From contig JBEVCF010000090.1 of NCBI GenBank assembly GCA_040514355.1, forward strand, positions 13,613-77,612: DNA of 64,000 bases, read 5' to 3'. The DNA is from Opacimonas sp040514355. Its GTDB lineage: Bacteria > Pseudomonadota > Gammaproteobacteria > Enterobacterales > Alteromonadaceae. The notes under the pieces were generated by a model. That model saw only the letters and a list, made by a program, of their open reading frames with translations, had not been told where the DNA came from and made no database searches. A program made the position numbers and the translations under genes. Below are positions 26,887 through 35,800 of the stretch, piece after piece (position 1 is the stretch's first letter; every line of letters starts with the position of its first letter).

Positions 26887-29800
26887 TTAAAACAACCAGC
26901 GTTCCAATTCATTTTGTAAGACCAAGCTCTTAACAGGTTTGGTAATAAAACTGTTCATGCCATAGGAGAGGCATTTTTCGGCATCCCCATCCATAGCATG
27001 TGCCGTCAATGCGATAATGGGGGTGTTGCGGTAATGAGAATATTGTTCTTCGGTGCGGATGATGTGAGTCGTGTCATAGCCGTCCAATACAGGCATCTGG
27101 CAGTCCATTAAGATAGCGCCATATTTTTCAGTTCCCTCCAGCAACATTTTCAGTGCAATTTGTCCGTTTTGGGCCACCTCAACTTGATATCCCAGTTCCT
27201 TGAGTATTTCCTGCGCCACGGTTTGATTGACCTCATTATCTTCCACTAGTAGTAATGTGGGTTTAGTTTGTTGCGCATGGTTGGAAATAAATACCACGGA
27301 AGAGGAGGTTCGTTGCTGTTGTACAATTTTTAGCGTATTGGCAATGAAGCGATATTCAGCTTCATAGAAGAAACCATGAAACCCCTGTTGTACCAGCTGA
27401 TCTTTGGTATGAAAGTGATCGGATAAAAAGAAATAGCTAGGATTATTACTCACTTTATCTTGACAAATTTTGATCACTTCTGGAGCCGGAAAAGCATCAC
27501 AATAATCGGTTAAGATGAACGATTGAAACGACACATCCTGTTTTAACTCGTGCAGTAGGGTTTTGGAATCAGGTGCTAAATGAATAAAAAATTCGGCTTG
27601 GTTAGACAAGTAATCGTGTAAGTGACCAAATTGAGGATGTTGTCCAATTATCAATACGTGATGGTATTGTTGTTTTTTGGCAACCCGATTTTTGTGTGCG
27701 GTGTTATCGATGGTAAACCAAAATTCAGCCCCTTGCTGCACGTTGTCAGAGAGTCCAATTTCTCCACCTAATAAATGCGTAATTTGCTTTGAAATGGCCA
27801 GACCTAAACCAGTACCGCCGTATTTTTTGGTAGAAGATTGATCAAGCTGAGTAAATTCGCTAAACAGTTTGGGATAGTCCTCAGGTTTAATCCCAATTCC
27901 AGAGTCTGATATTGTGAAATATAACAGGTCTGGTTCAGGTGCTTTGGCCGTAATTTTGACATAGCCAGACTCCGTAAATTTAATAGAGTTGGTACATAAA
28001 TTTAATAGGATCTGCTTTAGACGAGCAGCATCGGTGTGTACAAGAGTCTTAATCTCATTATCAATGATCAGCTTGAGATTTTTTTGTGTAATTTTATTGT
28101 GCAATTCTCGTTCTACGCTCGAAAGTAAATCACTGAGTTCAAACGTTTCTTTTCGGATCTTTAATTCACCGGCTTCGATTTTGGAAAAATCTAAGATATC
28201 GTTAATTAGATTTAACAATGATTCACTGCTTTGTTGAGCGATGCGAGCATAGTTTCTTTGTTGCGCAGATAATTTTGTACCCATCAATAATTCAATCATC
28301 CCAATGACACCATTCATAGGTGTACGAATTTCGTGACTCATATTCGCTAAAAATTGGCTTTTCGTACGACTCGCTTCAAGTGCGTTTTCTTCGGCTTGTT
28401 TAAGTTCAGTGATATCTTGGAACGTACCTCTTAATTTTGTGATCACGCCCTCTTCTGTTTCTACAAAACCAATGGCATTCACCCAAATATGTTTGCCAGT
28501 GGCGGTAATAAAGGGTAGTTGCAGGTTCCAAGAAGTTCCATCTTCCAAAGCTTTTTCAATTGCTTCATTGATAACAAGCCTAGCTTCTGGCGCGTAAAAC
28601 TTGATTGCATCCTCTACCGTTATGTCTGTGCCAATGGGGACTTCATGGATCCGATATACTTCTTCGGACCAATACAGTTTTTGTGCTATCACATCGAGTT
28701 CCCAACCACCTAATTTGGTCAGTTTTGAAGTTTCTTTAAGTGTAACCTCTTGTTCTTTTGTAGTTTTTTCTAGAGCGAGGATGTCAGTAATATCCTTCCC
28801 CATAAACAAATACCCATTGAGCGTACCATCTCGCGAAAACAACGCTGACATGGTTAAATTGATGGCGCAAGGGCGTTTCTGTTTGGTGTAAAACGTAAAG
28901 GTATGGTCTTTTTTGCGACTTTTTACCGCTGCTTTGTGCAATGCGCCTAAGTTGGGTGGGACTGTTTGGTCGAGCTCCACACTGAGCTGTTTGGCAAACG
29001 CTGAGATTTCGGCCTGATCGAGAAATAGATTTAATGTACCTTGGGCGACAACCTCATAAAACTGCCAGCCGAGTAAGTCAGAGGCGAACTCGTTAAACGT
29101 TTGAATGATCCCATTGGTGTTAGTCGAGATGATAATTTGTTTGGCTGAATCCAAAATAGCGCGTTGTAAGCTACTTTTTGCACGCAGTTGATTTTCAAAT
29201 GATTTACGTGAACTAATATCAGACTCGATGAAAATAAACCCGACGAACCCTTCAGTTTCAAACACCGGTTGACAATTCAGTTTGACCCACAACATCGAAT
29301 GATCAGGTCGTTGGATCAGGAATTCTCCATTGTAAATAGTGCGATTGGTAAGCGCATGCATCAGTCGACGGTATTCCATTGTGTTACATTTTTCGTCAAA
29401 TCGAAAACACGGATTTTGACCTAAAATGACATCTTCAGGATACCCACATTGTCCGACAGCTGCGGAGTTACACCACAGTGTGTTGAGTGTTTTATCGGTG
29501 ATAAACACAGCATTATCTGTTTTTTCAGATACGAGTGAAATCAGGCGACTGTAGCTTTTTTCGCGACTAAGTCCGCTTTCGGTTTCAGCTAATTTGGATG
29601 ATTCTAAAATCGTTGCTATGACACTTTGTTCGTCATCAATGGTGACGGTTTGTAAAGAAATAGTGATCGAGAAAGTATGGCCTGCTTTATGTTTAGCTTG
29701 AAATACATTGCCATGACCCATAGGCCTAGATTCATTGGCCTGAATAAACGTTCTCACCCAGCCTCTTTGGTCTTGCATGATGGAGCTTGGTAGTAACACA

Positions 29801-29949
29801 GAAAGAGATTGGCCGATCAATTCCTCATCGGCATAACCAAATAAGGTATTGATTGCACTGTTGACATACATAATTTGACTGTCAAGATTGACTTGGATGA
29901 TACCACTAGCAGTAGCGTTGAGTAATTTGTGGTATAACGATTCGCTCAT
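26887..29949 (-). CDS. multi-PAS hybrid sensor histidine kinase with receiver domain
   Basis: 1020 residues without membrane helices, so probably cytosolic. Four PAS/PAC units occupy about 1-525 (the first begins LYHKLLNATASGIIQVN; the fourth, with WELDVIAQKLYWSEEV, is of the PAS_3 type). Then come HisKA with FLANMSHEIRTPMNGVIGM (His near 537), HATPase_c (NLCTNSIKFTESG, GGTGLGLAISKQ), a degenerate receiver-like region, and a C-terminal receiver with ILMDCQMPVLDGYD (Asp near 949). No Hpt domain or partner regulator is adjacent, so the output is unknown. Repeated PAS units suggest redox or small-ligand sensing. Confidence 0.9.
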   Translation of the reverse strand: MSESLYHKLLNATASGIIQVNLDSQIMYVNSAINTLFGYADEELIGQSLSVLLPSSIMQDQRGWVRTFIQANESRPMGHGNVFQAKHKAGHTFSITISLQTVTIDDEQSVIATILESSKLAETESGLSREKSYSRLISLVSEKTDNAVFITDKTLNTLWCNSAAVGQCGYPEDVILGQNPCFRFDEKCNTMEYRRLMHALTNRTIYNGEFLIQRPDHSMLWVKLNCQPVFETEGFVGFIFIESDISSRKSFENQLRAKSSLQRAILDSAKQIIISTNTNGIIQTFNEFASDLLGWQFYEVVAQGTLNLFLDQAEISAFAKQLSVELDQTVPPNLGALHKAAVKSRKKDHTFTFYTKQKRPCAINLTMSALFSRDGTLNGYLFMGKDITDILALEKTTKEQEVTLKETSKLTKLGGWELDVIAQKLYWSEEVYRIHEVPIGTDITVEDAIKFYAPEARLVINEAIEKALEDGTSWNLQLPFITATGKHIWVNAIGFVETEEGVITKLRGTFQDITELKQAEENALEASRTKSQFLANMSHEIRTPMNGVIGMIELLMGTKLSAQQRNYARIAQQSSESLLNLINDILDFSKIEAGELKIRKETFELSDLLSSVERELHNKITQKNLKLIIDNEIKTLVHTDAARLKQILLNLCTNSIKFTESGYVKITAKAPEPDLLYFTISDSGIGIKPEDYPKLFSEFTQLDQSSTKKYGGTGLGLAISKQITHLLGGEIGLSDNVQQGAEFWFTIDNTAHKNRVAKKQQYHHVLIIGQHPQFGHLHDYLSNQAEFFIHLAPDSKTLLHELKQDVSFQSFILTDYCDAFPAPEVIKICQDKVSNNPSYFFLSDHFHTKDQLVQQGFHGFFYEAEYRFIANTLKIVQQQRTSSSVVFISNHAQQTKPTLLLVEDNEVNQTVAQEILKELGYQVEVAQNGQIALKMLLEGTEKYGAILMDCQMPVLDGYDTTHIIRTEEQYSHYRNTPIIALTAHAMDGDAEKCLSYGMNSFITKPVKSLVLQNELERWLF

Positions 29950-30051
29950 GAGTTAGTCATTTCTTAGTCAATTATGTATTTATAGCATAAATTGGTGAAT
30001 TGATTGAAAAATGCTCCATTTTTATATCAATGCTTACTTTGGATAAAAGTT

Positions 30052-30060
30052 TGATATAAT
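30052..30060 (+). promoter_or_regulatory. extended -10 promoter of lpxL-like gene
   Basis: TGATATAAT (TGn followed by a perfect TATAAT at 30055-30060) lies 29 bp before the ATG at 30089. No good -35 is present at 16-18 bp spacing, as expected for extended -10 promoters. Confidence 0.5.
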
Positions 30061-30088
30061 GCAATAAAAGTTCACGCTCATTATCCCT

Positions 30089-31039
30089 ATGCAAAAAGTC
30101 ACACAGCCTCAATTTTCCTGGCGTTTTCTCTTGCCACAATACTGGCTCGTTTGGGTGGGTTTAATTTTGTTGTTTACCGTCACGCTTTTACCTTTATCGG
30201 TACTAAGACGTTTAGCTAAAGTGAATGCTTTTTTACTGAGCAAATTAGCCAAAAAACGGGTCAAGATCTTCCGACCTTTCCAGGTGAACCAGGAGTTGAT
30301 NNNNNNNNNNGCATTAGCCTTCCCCGATATGCCAGCCGATGAACAAGCGACCCTCGTACAAAAAAATATAGAAGTAGCGGGTATGGCTTTGTTTGAAACC
30401 GGGATGGGATGGTGGTGGCCAACATGGCGCTTGCGTTCATTATTAGAAATTGAAGGGGTAGAGCACTTACAAGCCATCTTGGAGCAAGGTAAGGGCGCGT
30501 TCACGATGGCGATTCATAACATGAATGCAGAGGTCAGTTTGCGGTTGTTGGGTTTGTATCATCCGTGCGTGGCATTTTACCGTCCACACAACAATAAGTT
30601 GATGGATTACGTGCAGTACAAAGGACGCGTCCGGTCGAATAAATATTTAATTGATAAACGCAGTTCTCGTTCGTTAATCGAGGCGCTAAACGAAGGCGAG
30701 TTGTGTATTTACTTACCGGACCAGGATTATGGTAAACGTGGCAGCATCTTCGTACCGTTTTTTGGTGTAGAAAAAACAGCAACTCTGACTGCTTGTATAA
30801 TGTTTGCCAAACGCGCGGACTGTATTCCTTTAATGTTGAGTACCCAATACACAGCAACCGGATACAAATTGAAATTTTATCCACCTATGCCGGATTTTGC
30901 AGAAAAAGAAGAAACACAGGCATTGACGGAAATGAATCAGCAGATTGAACGTATGGTGCTAGAACAACCGGAAAGTTATTTGTGGATGCATAAACGCTAT
31001 AAAACTAGGCCCGATGGAGAACCTAGCTTCTATCAATAA
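30089..31039 (+). CDS. lpxL: lipid A biosynthesis lauroyl/acyl acyltransferase (LpxL-like), interrupted by an assembly gap
   Basis: About 316 residues if the 10-N gap (30301-30310) is near its true size; the frame is kept across it. An N-terminal membrane anchor is followed by ALAFPDMPADEQ, typical of the family after the gap, the catalytic HNMNAE (HX4E) and LYLPDQDYGKRGSIFVPFFG. The family transfers a secondary acyl chain to Kdo2-lipid IVA at the inner membrane. The missing three to four residues lie just before the NLxLxFP-type segment. It is monocistronic, converging on glnE with 30 bp between stops. Confidence 0.88.
   Translation: MQKVTQPQFSWRFLLPQYWLVWVGLILLFTVTLLPLSVLRRLAKVNAFLLSKLAKKRVKIFRPFQVNQELXXXXALAFPDMPADEQATLVQKNIEVAGMALFETGMGWWWPTWRLRSLLEIEGVEHLQAILEQGKGAFTMAIHNMNAEVSLRLLGLYHPCVAFYRPHNNKLMDYVQYKGRVRSNKYLIDKRSSRSLIEALNEGELCIYLPDQDYGKRGSIFVPFFGVEKTATLTACIMFAKRADCIPLMLSTQYTATGYKLKFYPPMPDFAEKEETQALTEMNQQIERMVLEQPESYLWMHKRYKTRPDGEPSFYQ
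30301..30310. other. assembly gap (10 N) inside lpxL
   Basis: Ten N characters. The reading frame on both sides agrees, so the true length is congruent to 1 modulo 3, which fits ten. Confidence 0.95.
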
Positions 31040-31069
31040 GCCTGTACGCAAAATATCCTCAGCGCCACA

Positions 31070-33871
31070 TCAGTCTGCTCCGTCCAACAATATGCGCTGC
31101 CAAAGAGAGTGAACGCGCTGTGCAATATCTGCTATTTTTTTCGGCGAATGTACGGTTGCACGTTGTAAGTTTTTATGATGTTGATGATGGCGTAATGTCA
31201 AATAACTCTCAGTTAATAACTGCTCGTTGCTCGGAGTAATCAGGCCAGCTTTACCCAGCGCAGCAAGTTGTCGCAAGTTATCACTGTAGGCGATCAGCTC
31301 AGGGCATTGAGAGCTATAGGCCAAGCACCAATATTGCGTTAAAAATTCGATATCAGCGAGTGCACCTTTATCTTTTTCACCAAGATGAGTGCGCATTTTA
31401 TCGCGCATATTGACAATCTCTTGGCGTAACTCAGTGAGCTGGCGTTTCTGGGTTAGTTGTGAAGTGCGAATATACTTAAATTCGTTTTGGATATCAGCGG
31501 CACCGAAAATCATTCTGGTTCTAACTAAAGCTTGTAACTCCCATGTCCATGCATCATTAGCCAAATAGTCTCGATAGGTAGTAATATGCGTCACTAGCAA
31601 TCCAGAGTTACCCGATGGACGCAAGCGCAGATCGACTTCATACAAATCACCGAGTAACGTCGCAGTCGTACACAAATGCATAATGCGCTGGACTAATTTG
31701 ACGTAAAACTCAGTTGTCGAGATGGATTTGTTACCGTCAGTTTGACCTTGTGGTGATTGATTGTGTACCACCACAATATCCAAATCCGAAGAGTAACTTA
31801 ATTCCCAACCCCCTAGCTTGCCATAACCAATAATACCTAAGCCCATATTTTGAGCTGACGTATTAGGGGGGCAACCAAACTTGGCTGTGATTTGTTCCCA
31901 AGCGTGCTGCACGACTTGCGTGAGGATAGTTTCTGCCAATAACGTTAGTTTGTCGCTAACTTGTGCGATGGGGAGATAATCTAAAATATCTGCGGCAGCA
32001 ATACGAAAATGTTGAGCGAGTTTGTACTGTCTTAGGGTGTGAATTTGGAGCTCGTGATCATCGGGTTCAACACGCAGTAAAGCTTGTTGTAGCTCGTGTT
32101 CAAATTCGTTCCGCCAAGTGTGAATATCGTGCTGTGTTCGTTGCACATACTGAGGATGAATCAACTCATCAAGCAGTACTGGATAGGCCAAAATACGTTG
32201 TATTACCCAATCACTGATCCCGCAGAATCGCAATAGTTGTTGCCGTACTTGTGCGTTTTCATACATGAGCTCTAGGTAAGTTGTACGCGACGACACGGCC
32301 GTAATAATTTGTCCTAAGGCATCTAAACACGCATGGCTATATTCAGGGAAATCACTGGCAATATCGGCTAAAAATAACGGCATGAGTTTGTTGAGAATTG
32401 CTTCACCGCGGTCGCCGAGTGGCCATTGCTGTCGTTGGGTTTGCAAAGTATGCAGGGCATCAAAAAACGCTTGGGGTAACTCCGTATGAGGTGACGCTTG
32501 TTGCAGAGTCATGTGTAAGTCTGCAGGGGCTTGCGTAACGCGCCATAGGTCTTGCCATACCTGCTCTGATTCTACCTGGTCTAGTTCATCCTCTTCGTTG
32601 CGGATGAGCGCAGTAAATGCGCGTTTCACTACGGTCATCTGTGCAGCGATAAATGCCTGAAGTTGTAAGTAATCCGTGCAGTTATATAACGGGCCACACA
32701 CTGCAAGCAGTGCCGCCTGTGGCAATGCCTGGGAGGGCAATGTTTGGGTTTGGGCATTGTTGTATTGTTGCAAGCAGTGCTCCACTTTGCGCAGCACCAG
32801 ATATGCCTGCTTGATCGCCTCAACATCTTCTGTTGGCATAAAACCTTCGGCGCTGATCACTGCCAGTGCATTAAATAACGATGGTGACTGGAGTGCTTTG
32901 ACGCGACCGCCATAGATAAGTTGAAAACTTTGTGCTAAAAACTCAACCTCTCGGATCCCACCGCTACCCAACTTGATATTATCTTTGCGCTGTAGCCGTC
33001 GGTTTTCTTGCACGATTTTGAGTTTTAAATCACGCAATGCTTCGATTACACTAAAATCTACATAACGACGATAGATAAATGGCCTGAGAATTTTTGCTAA
33101 TTCAATACTGTACGCATCGGCAGGGTTAATGATCCGTGCTTTGAGCATGGCAAAACGCTCCCAGCTGCGTCCTTGTTGCTGGTAGTAGTCTTCGATGGCT
33201 GAGAATGGCAATACTAAGGGACCACTATCGCCAAATGGTCGCAACCGCATGTCGACTCTAAACACTTGTCCATCGACTGTGTTGCTATCAAGTAAATAGA
33301 TCGTTTTCTGCGCAACTTTGATAAAAAACTCTTGGTATTCAAGGGGTTTACGTCTTTCTGAAAACTCACCTGAAGCAGGGTAGGTAAAAATCAGGTCAAT
33401 ATCAGAAGAAAAGTTCAGTTCACCGCCACCAAGTTTACCCATGCCTAACATGTACAAATGTTGAGGACCATGTTCACCCATGGGGGTTCCATAACGTTTA
33501 GCAAAATGTGAGTAAGCGCATGCATAGGCTTGGCGAATAAGCACATTAGCAAGTGCAGTCACTTGTTCCAACGAGGCCTCAATGGGTTGTAAAGCATTGT
33601 AGTCGCGTATCGTAATGTGTGTCATGTGAAGATGTCGAAATTGACGTAGAACGGCTAGCTGTTCAGTTTCATTGCTACACTGTTCTATTTGTGTAGCTAG
33701 GTTCTCGCTCAAATTCTTCTCAGGTGGAAGTGGTTGGGATAATCCCATTTCTGTAAGTAGGGTCAATGCTTGTGGGTAACGCTGTAAGATGTCTGCAACA
33801 AATTTTGAATGCGTTGATGCGAACTCAAGATAGGCTTGGTGTTGTGCTGTTAATTGGTTATTTGTGTTCAT
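31070..33871 (-). CDS. glnE: bifunctional glutamine synthetase adenylyltransferase/adenylyl-removase
   Basis: 933 residues, close to E. coli GlnE (946). Two nucleotidyltransferase domains are intact. The N-terminal GGELNFSSDIDLIFTYP domain (about 150-170) is the deadenylylase half. The C-terminal GGWELSYSSDLDIVVVH domain (about 685-705) is the adenylylase half. Each is followed by its GlnD-PII_UR/GlnE helical module. It adjusts glutamine synthetase activity according to PII state. The gene is followed by the convergent lpxL and preceded by the GIY-YIG gene 22 bp upstream on the same strand. Adjacency to hldE is also seen in E. coli. Confidence 0.95.
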   Translation of the reverse strand: MNTNNQLTAQHQAYLEFASTHSKFVADILQRYPQALTLLTEMGLSQPLPPEKNLSENLATQIEQCSNETEQLAVLRQFRHLHMTHITIRDYNALQPIEASLEQVTALANVLIRQAYACAYSHFAKRYGTPMGEHGPQHLYMLGMGKLGGGELNFSSDIDLIFTYPASGEFSERRKPLEYQEFFIKVAQKTIYLLDSNTVDGQVFRVDMRLRPFGDSGPLVLPFSAIEDYYQQQGRSWERFAMLKARIINPADAYSIELAKILRPFIYRRYVDFSVIEALRDLKLKIVQENRRLQRKDNIKLGSGGIREVEFLAQSFQLIYGGRVKALQSPSLFNALAVISAEGFMPTEDVEAIKQAYLVLRKVEHCLQQYNNAQTQTLPSQALPQAALLAVCGPLYNCTDYLQLQAFIAAQMTVVKRAFTALIRNEEDELDQVESEQVWQDLWRVTQAPADLHMTLQQASPHTELPQAFFDALHTLQTQRQQWPLGDRGEAILNKLMPLFLADIASDFPEYSHACLDALGQIITAVSSRTTYLELMYENAQVRQQLLRFCGISDWVIQRILAYPVLLDELIHPQYVQRTQHDIHTWRNEFEHELQQALLRVEPDDHELQIHTLRQYKLAQHFRIAAADILDYLPIAQVSDKLTLLAETILTQVVQHAWEQITAKFGCPPNTSAQNMGLGIIGYGKLGGWELSYSSDLDIVVVHNQSPQGQTDGNKSISTTEFYVKLVQRIMHLCTTATLLGDLYEVDLRLRPSGNSGLLVTHITTYRDYLANDAWTWELQALVRTRMIFGAADIQNEFKYIRTSQLTQKRQLTELRQEIVNMRDKMRTHLGEKDKGALADIEFLTQYWCLAYSSQCPELIAYSDNLRQLAALGKAGLITPSNEQLLTESYLTLRHHQHHKNLQRATVHSPKKIADIAQRVHSLWQRILLDGAD

Positions 33872-33892
33872 AGACTCACACTTTATTAGACG

Positions 33893-34228
33893 TTAGCGCA
33901 AAATGTATGGAAATTTCATCCCGGTATAAACGTGATGCGCGAACGGACAACGCGCACTATCTGTGACCCATGCTCGTTTGCCCGCTTTACTTTGTCGTTT
34001 GACCCAGTATTCAAGTTGCAATGCGGTGCGCTTGTTAAGGGTGGTCACGACATGGACAAGTCGAAGCGGTCCTTTACCTTTAAGTGCTTTAGCTGTTAAT
34101 GGCCCATCGGCGCAATGTTCTGCAAATCGACGTTCGATATTCGTTGTGACACCACAGTACCAGTGTCCGAGCCTATTCTCAATGAGATAAACGTACCAGC
34201 AAGTGAGTGAGGGATCGCAACTGGACAT
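33893..34228 (-). CDS. GIY-YIG nuclease-fold protein (YhbQ-like)
   Basis: 111 residues from the ATG at 34228; a longer frame to 34267 would run into the hldE promoter. The single-domain signature is CWYVYLIENRLGHWYCGVT (GIY-YIG equivalent YVY...WYCG), the Arg in NIERRFAEH and the catalytic Glu in LQLEYWVKR. Small proteins of this UPF0213 type are widespread; a DNA-repair nuclease role is suggested for some relatives. It is divergent from hldE and the start codons are only about 25-45 bp apart. Confidence 0.85.
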   Translation of the reverse strand: MSSCDPSLTCWYVYLIENRLGHWYCGVTTNIERRFAEHCADGPLTAKALKGKGPLRLVHVVTTLNKRTALQLEYWVKRQSKAGKRAWVTDSARCPFAHHVYTGMKFPYILR

Positions 34229-34234
34229 GGTGAA

Positions 34235-34243
34235 TGTTATACT
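34235..34243 (+). promoter_or_regulatory. extended -10 promoter for hldE
   Basis: TGTTATACT lies just upstream of hldE, overlapping the region between the divergent starts. Initiation about 7 nt downstream would leave only a few bases before the ATG at 34254 but a normal leader for the ATG at 34272. This supports the latter start. Confidence 0.45.
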
Positions 34244-34271
34244 GCACAAAAAAATGAATAGTACCAAGTCT

Positions 34272-35705
34272 ATGACCTTACCTGATTTTTCTCAATCCCG
34301 AATGTTAATTGTGGGCGATTTGATGCTCGACCGTTACTTTTCTGGTGCAACTTCACGGATTTCACCCGAAGCCCCAGTACCAGTTGTAAAGGTTAATACT
34401 ACCGAGGATCGCCCTGGCGGCGCTGCAAACGTTGCGATCAACGCCGCGGCATTAGGTGCAAACGTTACGATCATTGGTTTGTGTGGTGCGCAATCAGGTG
34501 TGGCTGATGAAGGCGCTAATATATTGGCAACCGCGCTCGACGCGCACAACGTGACCTGTCGCTTTGATTATGTTGATGGCATGGATACCATTACAAAATT
34601 GCGAGTCATGAGTCGTAACCAACAGTTACTGCGTTTAGATTTTGAAGAATCGTTTGCCAATATTGATAAATCGGGCCTAGTTGAAGCGGTGCGCTCAGTC
34701 ATTTCTGAGGTGGATGTATTGGTGTTATCTGACTATGCCAAAGGCACTTTATCGGACCCTCAAACATTGATTCAATTAGCTAAGCATTGCGGTGTACCCG
34801 TGATCATTGATCCTAAAGGCGCCGACTTTACTCGCTACACAGGCGCTACTGTCATCACCCCAAATCTGGATGAATTTAAAGTGGTACAAGGGGACTTTGA
34901 GAGGGAAGCAGAATTAGCCGACAAAGCGCTTGCGTTACGCGAAGCGATTGAATTAGACGCGTTGTTATTAACGCGCTCTGAGCAGGGGATGAGTCTGTTT
35001 ACCGATGAGCCAACTTATCATTTACCAGCTCAAGCTCGTGAAGTGTATGACGTCACTGGGGCCGGTGATACTGTCGTTGCGACATTGGCCGCTTCCGTTG
35101 CCGCGGGACTCCCATTACCAGAGGCTTGTGTTCTGGCCAATCATGCTGCGAGTATCGTGGTAGGTAAATTAGGGACTTCCAGTGTTACTCCTACTGAACT
35201 CGCCTTGTCATTACAAGCCAAGGAGCATGAGGACGCTGGCGTTATGAATGTCGAACAGTTGGAGCAAACAGTTCGGAGATTACAACAACAAGGTCAAACG
35301 ATTGTCATGACCAATGGGTGTTTTGATATCTTGCATGCCGGACACGTGTCATATTTACAAGCGGCCGCTCAATTAGGTGATCGTTTAATTGTCGCTGTGA
35401 ACGATGATGCGTCTGTCACACGCTTAAAAGGAGAAGGGCGACCAGTTAACAATGTCGCTAGACGAATGGCAGTGTTAGCTGGATTGGGTGCTGTGGATTT
35501 TGTCGTGCCGTTTAGTGAAGATACACCACAGTCACTAATTGCCAATATTTTGCCTGATATACTGGTTAAAGGTGGCGATTATAAAGTCGAAGATATCGCC
35601 GGTGGTGCCGAAGTTATCGCTAACGGTGGAAAAGTCAACGTGCTACATTTTGAAGAAGGTGTTTCCACTACGGCCATCATTAAACAAATAGTGGATAATC
35701 AGTAG
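34272..35705 (+). CDS. hldE: bifunctional heptose 7-phosphate kinase / heptose 1-phosphate adenylyltransferase
   Basis: From the ATG at 34272 the protein has 477 residues, exactly the E. coli HldE length; upstream in-frame starts at 34203 and 34254 are less likely. The N-terminal PfkB/ribokinase domain has MLIVGDLMLDRYF, RPGGAANVAINAA and DVTGAGDTVVATLA (catalytic Asp). The C-terminal nucleotidyltransferase domain has TNGCFDILHAGHVSYL (HxGH). It makes ADP-heptose for the LPS inner core. A strong bidirectional terminator follows 41 bp after the stop. Confidence 0.96.
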   Translation: MTLPDFSQSRMLIVGDLMLDRYFSGATSRISPEAPVPVVKVNTTEDRPGGAANVAINAAALGANVTIIGLCGAQSGVADEGANILATALDAHNVTCRFDYVDGMDTITKLRVMSRNQQLLRLDFEESFANIDKSGLVEAVRSVISEVDVLVLSDYAKGTLSDPQTLIQLAKHCGVPVIIDPKGADFTRYTGATVITPNLDEFKVVQGDFEREAELADKALALREAIELDALLLTRSEQGMSLFTDEPTYHLPAQAREVYDVTGAGDTVVATLAASVAAGLPLPEACVLANHAASIVVGKLGTSSVTPTELALSLQAKEHEDAGVMNVEQLEQTVRRLQQQGQTIVMTNGCFDILHAGHVSYLQAAAQLGDRLIVAVNDDASVTRLKGEGRPVNNVARRMAVLAGLGAVDFVVPFSEDTPQSLIANILPDILVKGGDYKVEDIAGGAEVIANGGKVNVLHFEEGVSTTAIIKQIVDNQ

Positions 35706-35743
35706 GCAACATACTGCCCCATAACTAAAAAACAAACTGGTGA

Positions 35744-35785
35744 ACAAAACATCCCCAGTGAGTAGCTCATCTGGGGATGTTTTTT
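35744..35785. terminator. bidirectional Rho-independent terminator between hldE and the zinc protease gene
   Basis: Perfect 13-bp arms (35746-35758 AAAACATCCCCAG and 35771-35783 CTGGGGATGTTTT) have a 12-nt loop, with A-rich and T-rich flanks. The hairpin serves hldE on the plus strand and the convergent protease gene ending at 35801 on the minus strand. Confidence 0.88.
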
Positions 35786-35800
35786 ATTCGCAACTAGCGC